Counted from the stretch's first letter, positions 28,745 to 36,090 are shown. The stretch: DNA of 64,000 nt from Flavobacterium amniphilum (GCF_023634845.1 NZ_JAMLJL010000003.1:62001-126000), one strand, 5' to 3'. Notes: generated by a model not told the origin, from the sequence alone. A program made the numbers and translations.

Positions 28745-28957
28745 CTATTGGGCGTGTAACGTATACCTTTGGATTTCGATTACTCTTTCGTTACTGTCAA
28801 GTCTCCCGTTACCATTGGCGTCGTCATAATAAACAGCCGTAACCGTATTACCGTTTCTTGTTGTAACCACCTGCACATTAGCACCTGCGCCACCAGAAAT
28901 CGAGATCAATTGTTGACCATTCACCTCATTCTTTTTAAAATCATTTATTGTTTTCAT
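28745..28957 (-). CDS. Double-glycine-leader peptide with EF-hand-like loop (third of trio)
   Basis: A 70-residue precursor. The leader MKTINDFKKNEVNGQQLISISGG is 23 residues with GG at 22-23, as in peptides cut and exported by C39-peptidase ABC transporters. The 47-residue core holds a 12-residue loop DANGNGRLDSNE with acidic or amide ligands at 1, 3, 5 and 12, Gly at 6 and Leu at 8, as in EF-hand or dockerin calcium loops. It has no cysteine. It lies 32 bp after the second peptide gene without its own operator, so the two are probably one transcript. No exporter gene is in the window. Confidence 0.8.
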   Translation of the reverse strand: MKTINDFKKNEVNGQQLISISGGAGANVQVVTTRNGNTVTAVYYDDANGNGRLDSNERVIEIQRYTLHAQ

Positions 28958-28989
28958 ATTGTTTTCGATTAACTATTACTAAACATTCA

Positions 28990-29220
28990 TTAATTAGCAT
29001 GGGTATTTATCTGCCTTCTATACTGCATTGTGGTTGTAATTACATCTCCTGAAGATAAAGATCCGCTACCATCCACATCTGTGTAGTAAATAACAGTTAC
29101 ATACACATAACCGTCACCTCCGTTGGTTTCCTGGTAATGTCTTCTTGTATTACCACCGCTAACACTGCTCATTTCTGACTTTTTTAAACTCTGTGCTTTA
29201 AAACTCTCAATTGATTTCAT
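28990..29220 (-). CDS. Double-glycine-leader peptide with EF-hand-like loop (second of trio)
   Basis: A 76-residue precursor with the leader MKSIESFKAQSLKKSEMSSVSGG, again 23 residues with GG at 22-23. The core has VTVIYYTDVDGSG and the loop DVDGSGSLSSGD, which keeps EF-hand positions 1, 3, 6, 8 and 12. An inverted-repeat element lies exactly 37 nt upstream of the start codon, identical in distance to that of the first peptide gene. The alignment of leader length, loop and promoter across three genes too short to align by chance argues that this is a real gene. Confidence 0.82.
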   Translation of the reverse strand: MKSIESFKAQSLKKSEMSSVSGGNTRRHYQETNGGDGYVYVTVIYYTDVDGSGSLSSGDVITTTMQYRRQINTHAN

Positions 29221-29257
29221 GATTATTCATTTAAAATTGGCTTTCCCCAAACAATTT

Positions 29258-29279
29258 AAGTCAATTGGGTTTTTGACTT
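29258..29279 (-). promoter_or_regulatory. Inverted-repeat operator/promoter element of peptide gene 2
   Basis: AAGTCAA (29258-29264) and TTGACTT (29273-29279) form a perfect inverted repeat with an 8-nt spacer. Minus-strand reading gives AAGTCAAAAACCCAATTGAC. The element ends 37 nt before the ATG at 29220. The element at 29585-29606 is nearly the same at the same distance. Confidence 0.7.
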
Positions 29280-29322
29280 TTTTCCCTGTCATGACAATTA
29301 CATTGAAGGCCACGCCAGTTAT

Positions 29323-29547
29323 TTACTGTGCCTGGGTTTTCGGGCAGGTTAATGAAACGTCTTCCGAGATTATCTGATCCCCGGCCCCTAACTGTCCGTC
29401 TCCATTTACATCATTGTAAGTAATAACACGCACATAAGGGCTGCCATAAATAGGCCTGCAGGCAGTTCTTGTTTCACCACCGCCTTTAATTGCACATTTA
29501 GCCGTTTTGCCCAGTTCATTGGTTTTAAAGTTTTCAATTGATTTCAT
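29323..29547 (-). CDS. Double-glycine-leader peptide with EF-hand-like loop (first of trio)
   Basis: A 74-residue precursor starting at 29547 (MKSIENFK). That start is preferred over 29565 because it aligns with the other two leaders and gives the same 37-nt distance to the upstream element. The leader is 23 residues with GG at 22-23. The core contains VRVITYNDVNGDG and the loop DVNGDGQLGAGD, a full match to EF-hand ligand positions 1, 3, 5, 12 plus Gly6 and Leu8. Two core cysteines (TACRP and SLTCPK) could form a disulfide, a feature lacking in the other two. No known bacteriocin family is recognised. Confidence 0.82.
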   Translation of the reverse strand: MKSIENFKTNELGKTAKCAIKGGGETRTACRPIYGSPYVRVITYNDVNGDGQLGAGDQIISEDVSLTCPKTQAQ

Positions 29548-29584
29548 AACTAAAAATATTAACATGATAATTTTCCAACATTTT

Positions 29585-29606
29585 AAGTCAATGGAGTTTT
29601 TTGACT
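29585..29606 (-). promoter_or_regulatory. Inverted-repeat operator/promoter element of peptide gene 1
   Basis: AAGTCAA (29585-29591) and TTGACT (29601-29606) form an inverted repeat with a 9-nt spacer, 37 nt before the ATG at 29547. Outside the repeat the flanking AAAATGTT also resembles AAATTGTT at the second copy. Confidence 0.7.
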
Positions 29607-29875
29607 ACTGCCGATTTGTTGTATTCCAAGAGTCCGAACAGAGTGCCTGAAGAAGTCCGACAAATAGGAACAGCTTGTCAAAATTCAATTATTAAATGAT
29701 CAATTGAAAGTCACAAAAACCTGTTTTTATAAAAAAATGCTTATGAAAGGACAGAAAACAAACACTTCAGAAACCTGTAAATGAAACACATAAACACAGC
29801 GCCCATTGATAAATCAATAAAAACCAAACTTTACAGAATCATTACGATAAAAGGTTTTTACCAGTAATTAAAAAG
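29607..29875. other. Gene-free stretch between peptide gene 1 and the XrtF pair
   Basis: About 270 bp without a convincing gene. A 28-codon frame at 29781 has no recognisable product. No terminator is clear after the XrtF-associated gene. Confidence 0.5.
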
Positions 29876-30319
29876 CTATGAATTTCTTTTTTGGTAGTAA
29901 AAAGCAGGAATAAAAAGCAGTAAGAATAACGGTTGGATTACAAACCTTCTGACATAGAACAGTATCATCTTATGGCTTTCATCGAGGTAATTCAGCAAGA
30001 GATACAGCAAAACCAATAAAACTATTAAAAACACCCCCAGGAGAACTGCCGAGAACACAGCCATGTCCTTTTTTTTAAAAACAACATAGACAAGCGATAC
30101 CGTAACGACAGAATTGAGCATGTATCTTAAAATCCAGTGACCGAAGAGCAGTAATTTGCTACAGTCAGGGTATAGGGATTGGGAGAAATCCGATTGAAAA
30201 TAGGCCGTAAAAGGATCATAGAACAACTGCTCCTCAAAAGCCCTTATGGCGACCAGTAATCCCACCAAGAACAAAACCAAGGCAATTTGCCCTCTTCTAT
30301 TCAGACTTTCCCGCAGCAT
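29876..30319 (-). CDS. Exosortase F-associated membrane protein
   Basis: A protein of about 147 residues with four hydrophobic segments. I choose the ATG at 30319 (MLRESLNRRGQIALVL); the longer frame from 30367 would overlap xrtF by 71 bp. Visible features are FYDPFTAYFQSDF between TM1 and TM2 and a Leu/Phe-rich end (RRFVIQPLFLLLFIPAFYYQKRNS). This matches the family known only as the partner of exosortase XrtF in Flavobacteria. It overlaps the 3' end of xrtF by 23 bp, so the pair is translationally coupled. Its function is unknown. Confidence 0.85.
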   Translation of the reverse strand: MLRESLNRRGQIALVLFLVGLLVAIRAFEEQLFYDPFTAYFQSDFSQSLYPDCSKLLLFGHWILRYMLNSVVTVSLVYVVFKKKDMAVFSAVLLGVFLIVLLVLLYLLLNYLDESHKMILFYVRRFVIQPLFLLLFIPAFYYQKRNS

Positions 30320-30848
30320 ATTGTGAATGTTTTTTAACCCAGTAAATCCATAACAAAAAGACCACACCGTAAATCATTAGCGGGAAAACCACACCGTGCA
30401 GGAAATGCTCCTGTTCCGGAAAGTTGTACACCAATACTGTCAATACGGCAATCCGGAAGATATTCAGGAAGTAAATGAGTATGCTTCCCAAGAAGATAAA
30501 CAAAACCGTAGGTTTCAACCTGCCCGAAAAAGCCACAACAAACGAAATAAACAGAATGATGACACTAATGGCATTACAGCCTTCGATGATCCGGGCGACG
30601 TATTTTCCGCTATAGATTATCTTGATGAACTGGTCGGGCTTGTTATCTTCGACCACAACCGGCTGATTGCTTACCATTTGCAACAACTCTTCTGTCTGCC
30701 AGGCAACCATTCTTGTGATATGATCCATTTTAACTTCCCCAAAACCGGAAAGATACCATTGGTACACTCCCGCCATTGCTAAATAAGCCAGAAAGAATTT
30801 ACCCAAAAACGACAGGAAAGGTTTGTATTGCCGGAAATAGTTTGTCAA
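30297..30848 (-). CDS. xrtF: Exosortase family protein XrtF
   Basis: A 183-residue membrane transpeptidase of the exosortase/archaeosortase superfamily. The catalytic triad is visible: Cys91 in EGCNAISV, Arg132 in NIFRIAVL and His151 in FLHGVVFP, each at the edge of a membrane helix. Exosortases cut C-terminal sorting signals of exported proteins. For XrtF I know of no established substrate, and no PEP-CTERM-like tail is seen among proteins in this window. The neighbours are the partner gene (overlapping) and, 300 bp further, three small double-glycine peptides. It is divergent from the fRMsr-like gene. Confidence 0.92.
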   Translation of the reverse strand: MTNYFRQYKPFLSFLGKFFLAYLAMAGVYQWYLSGFGEVKMDHITRMVAWQTEELLQMVSNQPVVVEDNKPDQFIKIIYSGKYVARIIEGCNAISVIILFISFVVAFSGRLKPTVLFIFLGSILIYFLNIFRIAVLTVLVYNFPEQEHFLHGVVFPLMIYGVVFLLWIYWVKKHSQYAAGKSE

Positions 30849-30862
30849 AATGATTTTTTTAA

Positions 30863-30903
30863 CAAATTTATATAAAAATTAAAATGGACGTTAGCTACTT
30901 TTG
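30863..30903. promoter_or_regulatory. Divergent -7 boxes between xrtF and the GAF gene
   Basis: Minus strand TAAATTTG at 30863-30870 for xrtF and plus strand TACTTTTG at 30896-30903 for the GAF gene; both fit TAnnTTTG. Upstream TTG partners at the standard distance are not evident. Confidence 0.5.
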
Positions 30904-30920
30904 CATAAAAACCGAATAAA

Positions 30921-31373
30921 ATGACATTTGACGCTTTACAACCCCAGGTTACCGAAATAGTAAATTCATCTGCAACAAGAGATGAGAAATTATTGAATAT
31001 CTGCCAGTTATTACAGGACAACATCAGTTATTACAACTGGGTTGGTTTTTACTTTGCCAACCATGAAGCCCGTACGTTGCACTTAGGCCCATATGTGGGA
31101 GCTGAAACCGACCATACCGTTATCCCGTTCGGGAAAGGGATTTGCGGACAGGTGGCAGAATCGAATGCTAACTTTGTAGTGCCCGATGTATCGGCACAGG
31201 ACAACTATATCGCCTGCAGTTTTACCGTAAAATCAGAGATTGTGGTTCCTTTGTTTGTGAACGGCGTAAACATTGGCCAGATCGACATTGACAGCCATGT
31301 TATCGATCCGTTTACAGAAGCTGACGAACGATTCCTTGAATTTGTAACCGGTGAAGTAGCGAAGCTGTACTAA
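30921..31373 (+). CDS. GAF-domain protein, free methionine-(R)-sulfoxide reductase-like
   Basis: A 150-residue single GAF domain. It shows the fRMsr pattern IPFGKGICGQVAE, VVPDVSAQDNYIACSFTVKSEIVVPLF and GQIDIDSH. fRMsr reduces free Met-R-sulfoxide using three cysteines. Here Cys75 and Cys99 are kept, but the third, expected about ten residues before Cys75, is His65, so the resolving step may differ or the protein may have another role. Bacteroidota homologues I recall share this. Its stop codon is directly followed by the ATG of the next gene. Confidence 0.85.
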   Translation: MTFDALQPQVTEIVNSSATRDEKLLNICQLLQDNISYYNWVGFYFANHEARTLHLGPYVGAETDHTVIPFGKGICGQVAESNANFVVPDVSAQDNYIACSFTVKSEIVVPLFVNGVNIGQIDIDSHVIDPFTEADERFLEFVTGEVAKLY

Positions 31374-32285
31374 ATGAAAAAGGCCCTCCTTCCTTTTTTT
31401 GCGTGTTTCCTTCTGTTGGCTTTCTGCAAGAACGAAGTTGCCGAGACCAATTCTGACTTTTATCCTGAAACCTTCCGTTACCAACAGACTACAGCACCTG
31501 TATTTTTCAGGAAACTCATCCAAAACCATCTGAAAGACTTTTATGCTGTCGATCATGATGATTATGAAGATGCAGTCACGAAACACCTTATCAAAAAAGA
31601 GGATTCGGTTAATGACAGTACCTTTTACACTTTACAAATACTGCACAAGCTCTTTACGAGCCATTCGGCTTCAAATTATTCGAAGGGCGACATATTGAAT
31701 ATCCCGTACTTCTGGCATTGGACAAATCCGAATCCGAGGTATGGGATACTTGATTTGGAGACCAATGCAAAACTAACCGGAAAGACCCCTCCGAAGGAGT
31801 TTTCCAAATACAAATCCTTTGCCGATATTGACCGTACCCCCTATTTGTTCCTGAGTGACCTTGTGAGCGACAAACCGAAATACAACACTCCCCAATGCGG
31901 GAATTTCAATACGTTTGGATGGTGCAGTGAAAGGGAAATGGCCTTTGTGGCGTTACTGACCACGATGGGCTACGAGGGTAAGGTTACGACGAGAGGCAAT
32001 CACAGTTGGTCCGAATTTATTGTCCCACTACAAAACAATCAAAACACCAAGGTCTTTTTCAAGGTTACCATCGACAATACTTTTGATAAAATGGAACTGG
32101 AACCGATTGCGACAACCGCCATACCGGCGTGGAAGAAGGAGAAAAACGACGGCTTGGGAGACTGGTACAACCAGAAAGCACATGCTGAAACAGAACTGAA
32201 ACGAATCAGGAGTCTTGGGATTTCACCGGTTGCAGCGGGAGAAATTGAAAAGAAGGTGGTGGAGTATCTTAACAGACAGAAATAG
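31374..32285 (+). CDS. Lipoprotein with transglutaminase-like Cys-His-Asp arrangement
   Basis: A 303-residue protein beginning right after the GAF gene stop (TAA-ATG), so co-translated. The signal peptide has a lipobox-like LLAFC (Cys18). No family name comes to mind, but FGWCSEREMAFVALLTTMGY (Cys184), RGNHSWSEF (His210) and FKVTIDNTFD (Asp234) reproduce the order and spacing of the transglutaminase-like fold triad. Such proteins can be proteases, amidases or inactive binders. The location would be periplasmic, anchored to a membrane. Function is inferred only from this motif. Confidence 0.72.
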   Translation: MKKALLPFFACFLLLAFCKNEVAETNSDFYPETFRYQQTTAPVFFRKLIQNHLKDFYAVDHDDYEDAVTKHLIKKEDSVNDSTFYTLQILHKLFTSHSASNYSKGDILNIPYFWHWTNPNPRYGILDLETNAKLTGKTPPKEFSKYKSFADIDRTPYLFLSDLVSDKPKYNTPQCGNFNTFGWCSEREMAFVALLTTMGYEGKVTTRGNHSWSEFIVPLQNNQNTKVFFKVTIDNTFDKMELEPIATTAIPAWKKEKNDGLGDWYNQKAHAETELKRIRSLGISPVAAGEIEKKVVEYLNRQK

Positions 32286-33040
32286 CAAAGTAGTTATGAG
32301 TTATAAATTATGAGTTATGAGTTGGGTTTAGTTTTAAAATGATGTAAATCCAATAATGAGGTCATGTAAAATTCAATGTTGCTTGGCTTCGAGAACCTCA
32401 GCCACCATCTTACACTTACACTGCACTTGACTTCGACAGGCTCAGCCACCATTTTGCACTTACACTGCACTTGACTTCGACAGGCTCAGCCACCATTTTG
32501 CACTTACGGGCAAACCGCAATGCATTAAACTTATTGTGTTGGCAACTAAATTTTCCTGCATCCCTTTTGGCAAAGGGATACGGCTTATTTACGTACTTTG
32601 TCTTGACATCTCGTCTAGGGCCGAGACACGGCAAAGAAACAAAAAATCAAGACTTGGATTCTCGGCGTTCCAATTCCATTTCGAATCCTAAAAGAAAAGA
32701 ACTCACCCTTCGGGTTCAGACAGCTTTTCTTTTTACGGATTCTTCAACTATTTGACACTCGCTTCCAAATCCGAAGACTTTTTACCTCTCGTATGTCGTT
32801 GACGGATACATAAACTCCTAAGAAGTCTGACAGTCGAAAAATCGGGTGATCTAACTGTCCAATACTACTTGGCTTCGACTCCGCTCAGCCACCGTCGGCT
32901 ATTTGATATTACTTTGATACTACTTGGCTTCGAGAACCTCAGCCACCGTCGGCTACTTTGATATGGATTTGACACTACTTGGCTTCGAGAGCCTCAGCCA
33001 CCGTTGGCTACTTTGATACGGATTTGACACGACATATATA
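32286..33040. repeat. Gene-free repeat mosaic with 44-bp and 55-bp units
   Basis: Two clusters of direct repeats share a REP-like core, CTTCGA-n6-CTCAGCCACC. Cluster one has three units of 44 bp (cores at 32387, 32431, 32475). Cluster two has three units of 55 bp (cores at 32873, 32928, 32983) with the extra element ACCGTCGGCTACTTTGATA. On the minus strand the core reads GCTGAGCGGAGTCGAAGCC in the copy at 32873, a motif I recall as dispersed through Bacteroidota genomes. The middle part (32560-32760) resembles another dispersed non-coding sequence; frames there look spurious. Confidence 0.8.
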
Positions 33041-33183
33041 CGCTATAAATACACTATAAATACGCTATAAATACGCTATAAATACGCTATAAATACGCTA
33101 TAAATACGCTATAAATACGCTATAAATACGCTATAAATACGCTATAAATACGCTATAAATACGCTATAAATACGCTATAAATA
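33041..33183. repeat. 11-bp tandem array, 13 copies of CGCTATAAATA
   Basis: Thirteen head-to-tail copies, 143 bp, only the second differing (CACTATAAATA). Near-identity means recent expansion or active homogenisation. The period is close to one DNA helical turn. It lies downstream of the 55-bp repeats in a gene-free region. Confidence 0.96.
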
Positions 33184-33339
33184 GTAATTAAAGCCAACCG
33201 GAATGCGGAATATTTATTGTGTAGAAATGAGAAAAAAATGCCGGATGTTAGATTGTTATATTGTTGGATTATCCGATTTTCAGATTTTTCGACTTCTTAG
33301 ACTCTTAGGTCTTAGGCTCTTGAAAATATACTGTCTGGA

Positions 33340-33450
33340 TTTCTTTTAACCGCTGTCAACTAGTTCTTTTTTAACCGCTGTCAGGGTTGAAACCGCTGAC
33401 AGGGTTGGGATTGCGAAAATTACGTATTTATAAAAATTGTTTGGTGTGTG
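33340..33450. repeat. Dispersed hairpin repeat, copy A
   Basis: Contains TTTTAACCGCTGTCAGGGTT and ACCGCTGACAGGGTT, which can fold as CTGTCAG-GGTT / AACC-CTGACAG, followed by GCGAAAATTACG. A related copy in the same direction is at 38465-38575; identity is roughly three quarters by eye. Confidence 0.75.
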
Positions 33451-33548
33451 TGTTTTATTATTTTGGTATCGATAGAAAATCCCTATTATCGGATACAAAA
33501 TCTTCCTTAAAGTCAGGGAATCTTGTGGAGCGGATATCAATACAATGA

Positions 33549-33582
33549 TTGAGCAAAATAGAGCAATATTTTCCTATATTTG
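33549..33582 (+). promoter_or_regulatory. Promoter of the gene at 33649
   Basis: TTG (33549-33551), 23-bp gap, TATATTTG (33575-33582). Fits the Bacteroidota consensus; 66 bp before the start codon. Confidence 0.6.
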
Positions 33583-33648
33583 ACTTCAGTCTACTGGATT
33601 TTTTGACAAAAAATGACTTCTTAAAACTGATAGCTTCACTCATAAAAC

Positions 33649-34035
33649 ATGAAAACATTATTTTCCTTATTATTGATATTAACAGGTGGATTTATTTATT
33701 CCCAGGAAAAGATTATAACTAAAAAGGATTCTCTTGTCTGGACAGAAATGACATGTGAGAAAGGAATTGAGGCTGCCAAAATTGATGCTCAAAACGGAAA
33801 GTACAAATGCTTATCATATGGATTAAGATTTGATCCAAATCCTGAACTCAATACATTTGCAAGGGAATATCGGGAGAAAAAATATGGAATCATTACGGGA
33901 AATGGCGGCTGTGTAATTTCTGATTATTCAAAATGTTATTCAGAAACAATTGAGAAAATAATACTTGAAAAATTCGGTGCTGATATATTTGAGAGATCGA
34001 GAAAAGAAGCTGAAGAGTTGTATTTAAAAAAATAG
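33649..34035 (+). CDS. Hypothetical secreted protein, 128 aa
   Basis: Signal peptide (MKTLFSLLLILTGGFIYSQ) followed by a small mature protein with four cysteines (EMTCEKG, YKCLSYG, GGCVISDYSKCYS), which could form two disulfides. I do not recognise the family; the central TFAREYREKKYGI segment is shared, in my memory, with other flavobacterial orphan proteins. A good promoter lies upstream. It opens a run of orphan small genes on the same strand. Confidence 0.7.
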   Translation: MKTLFSLLLILTGGFIYSQEKIITKKDSLVWTEMTCEKGIEAAKIDAQNGKYKCLSYGLRFDPNPELNTFAREYREKKYGIITGNGGCVISDYSKCYSETIEKIILEKFGADIFERSRKEAEELYLKK

Positions 34036-34071
34036 CATTCCACACAACAAAACCATTCCAAATCCAACTAT

Positions 34072-34380
34072 ATGCTCCCAACCGATGCTGAATTTTCACT
34101 ATTATATTTCCTTTATGCACTTCTCTTTATCTGGATTTTTTACAAAATTGTAAAAGTGTCTAGGACGGATCGATTTAGGTTATCGGTTATTTTTATGGTT
34201 TGCGTTTCATTGAATGTGATTTTATATTCAGACCCGGACAATTTCAAAGAAGGTAAATCTTTGGTGGTGTTATTGTATTCCTCGATTTTGTTTTTTGTGA
34301 CGCTCTTAATTTTACTGGTGAGTACCATACTATTCAACAGAAAAACAAAAAATCACCACAACAACGGTTTAGGTATTTAA
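34072..34380 (+). CDS. Hypothetical small membrane protein, 102 aa
   Basis: About three hydrophobic segments (residues 8-24, 36-50 and 64-88) and a polar end. No family recognised. It follows the secreted gene by 36 bp and may share its transcript. The frame is intact but evidence is limited to length, start and hydrophobicity. Confidence 0.55.
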   Translation: MLPTDAEFSLLYFLYALLFIWIFYKIVKVSRTDRFRLSVIFMVCVSLNVILYSDPDNFKEGKSLVVLLYSSILFFVTLLILLVSTILFNRKTKNHHNNGLGI

Positions 34381-34396
34381 GGCGGCCTGTCCTTTT

Positions 34397-34415
34397 CTAA
34401 ATTTCCATAGCTTTG
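34397..34415 (+). promoter_or_regulatory. Promoter motif shared with 35990
   Basis: CTAAATTTCCATAGCTTTG contains TAGCTTTG (34408-34415), a TAnnTTTG box. Nearly the same 19 bp stands at 35990-36008, each about 80 bp before an orphan gene. Confidence 0.6.
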
Positions 34416-34494
34416 CAAATATCCCGGGCAAAAAACAGCAACGTCAAAATCCGGTGGTATATTAACAGTAATTTCTAACAACAAAACCAACACA

Positions 34495-35163
34495 ATGACT
34501 GTAGAATTGATACCCGTACTAGAAGTTGGATACAACAATCCTGGAATACCAACTCCTGACAAATACCCTTATTGGGAATATTCCGAAGTATGGACCATTT
34601 ACAATTCTGACTGTTATAAAAAAGCTGGTTTTATTGATGATTTTAAACCCTATTTAGAAGGCTCATCGTTTTACAGACTCCATGACATTACAAACAATAA
34701 TTTAACCAAACTCACAATAGACCACACTAAAGAATTGAGGGAAGGTGAATATAAAAGACCTCAGGACACGTGTTCATTTTCAGGTGGTTATGTTTTGAGA
34801 ATTGACGGAGAGGACAAATATTTCCCGCAATGCTGTGGAGAACTGAGCGATATTAAGTATTGGGAAAATATTTCAAACGGCAGAAGTTCGTACCACGAAG
34901 AACACCCTGCCCCACAAGTAAAATTTGATGCCGGTAAAATTATTTTTAACTTTTCGACAGAAGAACATGATGAGCCCTTTCAGCCTACTCCACCGGAAAT
35001 CATTTTATCTGTTGACAGGCTTGAACTCAAAAAAGCAGTTGAAAAAGCTATCATAGAACTCCAAAATCTGGAACAACGGCTTACCAAAATAAACGAAGTT
35101 GAAAAATTAAATATAGACGACATTGGCGGACTGTTAATTTGGGACAATACGAATTATGAATAA
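34495..35163 (+). CDS. Hypothetical protein, 222 aa, possibly immunity-like
   Basis: No signal peptide. Rich in Tyr, Glu and Pro, with YPYWEYSEVWTIYNSDCYKK at residues 23-42 and a PQCCGELSDIKYW segment near 112-124. The C-terminal 45 residues form a predicted helix (LELKKAVEKAIIELQNLEQR). The composition and lack of relatives resemble immunity proteins of polymorphic toxin systems, but no toxin gene is in view, so this remains a guess. It is transcribed from its own promoter. Confidence 0.65.
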   Translation: MTVELIPVLEVGYNNPGIPTPDKYPYWEYSEVWTIYNSDCYKKAGFIDDFKPYLEGSSFYRLHDITNNNLTKLTIDHTKELREGEYKRPQDTCSFSGGYVLRIDGEDKYFPQCCGELSDIKYWENISNGRSSYHEEHPAPQVKFDAGKIIFNFSTEEHDEPFQPTPPEIILSVDRLELKKAVEKAIIELQNLEQRLTKINEVEKLNIDDIGGLLIWDNTNYE

Positions 35164-35323
35164 AGACACTAAACGCTGATACAAATTTTCTAAAACAACT
35201 AATCCGCAATCAACCAGACGTTTACACCTTCCTCAAAACATTATCTTTAACAGCATTAACAAACCCGGCGGAATACTATATGTTATTTCTTATTGTTTTT
35301 TAGTACTTTACAAAAAAAATTAA

Positions 35324-35596
35324 ATGAAACACATCCTGAATCTTATGCTTTGGATTGCATTGATCCTGAGTGGCGCAACACAACTTCTGATGACCATTCT
35401 AGGTCCGGTTGAATCGTACGGGTTCAATTATTTTTCTGCTTTTATTTCGTTGTTTATACTCTTATTTTCATTTGTGGTTATTTTGGCAAAGATTATAGCC
35501 GGGCGGTTTAGACAGAAGGTCTTTCAAGAGCTTAAACCGGAACTCTTTTTATTTATCGGTACAATTTGTATCATGTCATTATCCGGATTACGGTAA
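35324..35596 (+). CDS. Hypothetical small membrane protein, 90 aa
   Basis: Three hydrophobic segments (about residues 5-25, 32-52 and 68-86) around a short basic loop (KIIAGRFRQKVFQELKPE). No family recognised. Orphan small membrane proteins alternate here with orphan secreted ones. Confidence 0.55.
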   Translation: MKHILNLMLWIALILSGATQLLMTILGPVESYGFNYFSAFISLFILLFSFVVILAKIIAGRFRQKVFQELKPELFLFIGTICIMSLSGLR

Positions 35597-35662
35597 TCAG
35601 CGCCAATAAACACCCCCAGACAAGCCCAAAAAACAAATACTAACCTATACCAAAAGTAAAAA

Positions 35663-35935
35663 ATGAAAAGACCGATAATTATCAATACGCTTATTTTCCT
35701 TTTGTATTTATTACTGTTCTCTTCGGTTTTATTCAATCATTCGGGAGGAGCTGATATTTTTTTTACATTCTGTTTAGCGGTTTGTTTATTGTTGCATTTA
35801 GTATTTGCGGCTATTTCCGATTTTCGGAAGAGTCAATTTAAGAACACACCGGTAGTTGTATTTTTCATCCTGATTACGGCCTTATTCCTCAACCTTTATT
35901 TAGAACTCATGTGGTTTGTAACCTGTAAATTATAA
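35663..35935 (+). CDS. Hypothetical small membrane protein, 90 aa
   Basis: Three hydrophobic segments with a basic loop (AAISDFRKSQFKNTP). Size and topology match the gene at 35324, although the sequences are not obviously similar. No known family. Confidence 0.55.
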   Translation: MKRPIIINTLIFLLYLLLFSSVLFNHSGGADIFFTFCLAVCLLLHLVFAAISDFRKSQFKNTPVVVFFILITALFLNLYLELMWFVTCKL

Positions 35936-35989
35936 GAGCAGTCAGTACAAAAGTGGCTGAACGCATGAGTGAACAATCTGTACTTTTCA

Positions 35990-36008
35990 CTAAATTTCCA
36001 TAGATTTG
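35990..36008 (+). promoter_or_regulatory. Promoter motif shared with 34397
   Basis: CTAAATTTCCATAGATTTG with TAGATTTG at 36001-36008; 83 bp before the ATG at 36091. Confidence 0.6.
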
Positions 36009-36090
36009 CAAACATCACAGTAAACTTATGACTTCATAAACAACAGGAAGTTAATCGTTTAACCTAAAAATAAATCTTAAAGCATACTAT

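Noticed and set aside
29781..29867. 28-codon frame upstream of the peptide genes
   Set aside because: No leader, no GG motif and no similarity to the trio; too short to support.
30319..30367. N-terminal extension of the XrtF-associated protein
   Set aside because: It would overlap xrtF by 71 bp and adds a non-conserved stretch before the first membrane segment.
32416..32755. Two small frames in the repeat mosaic
   Set aside because: They consist of REP-like repeats and a dispersed non-coding sequence; no homologous domain or promoter.
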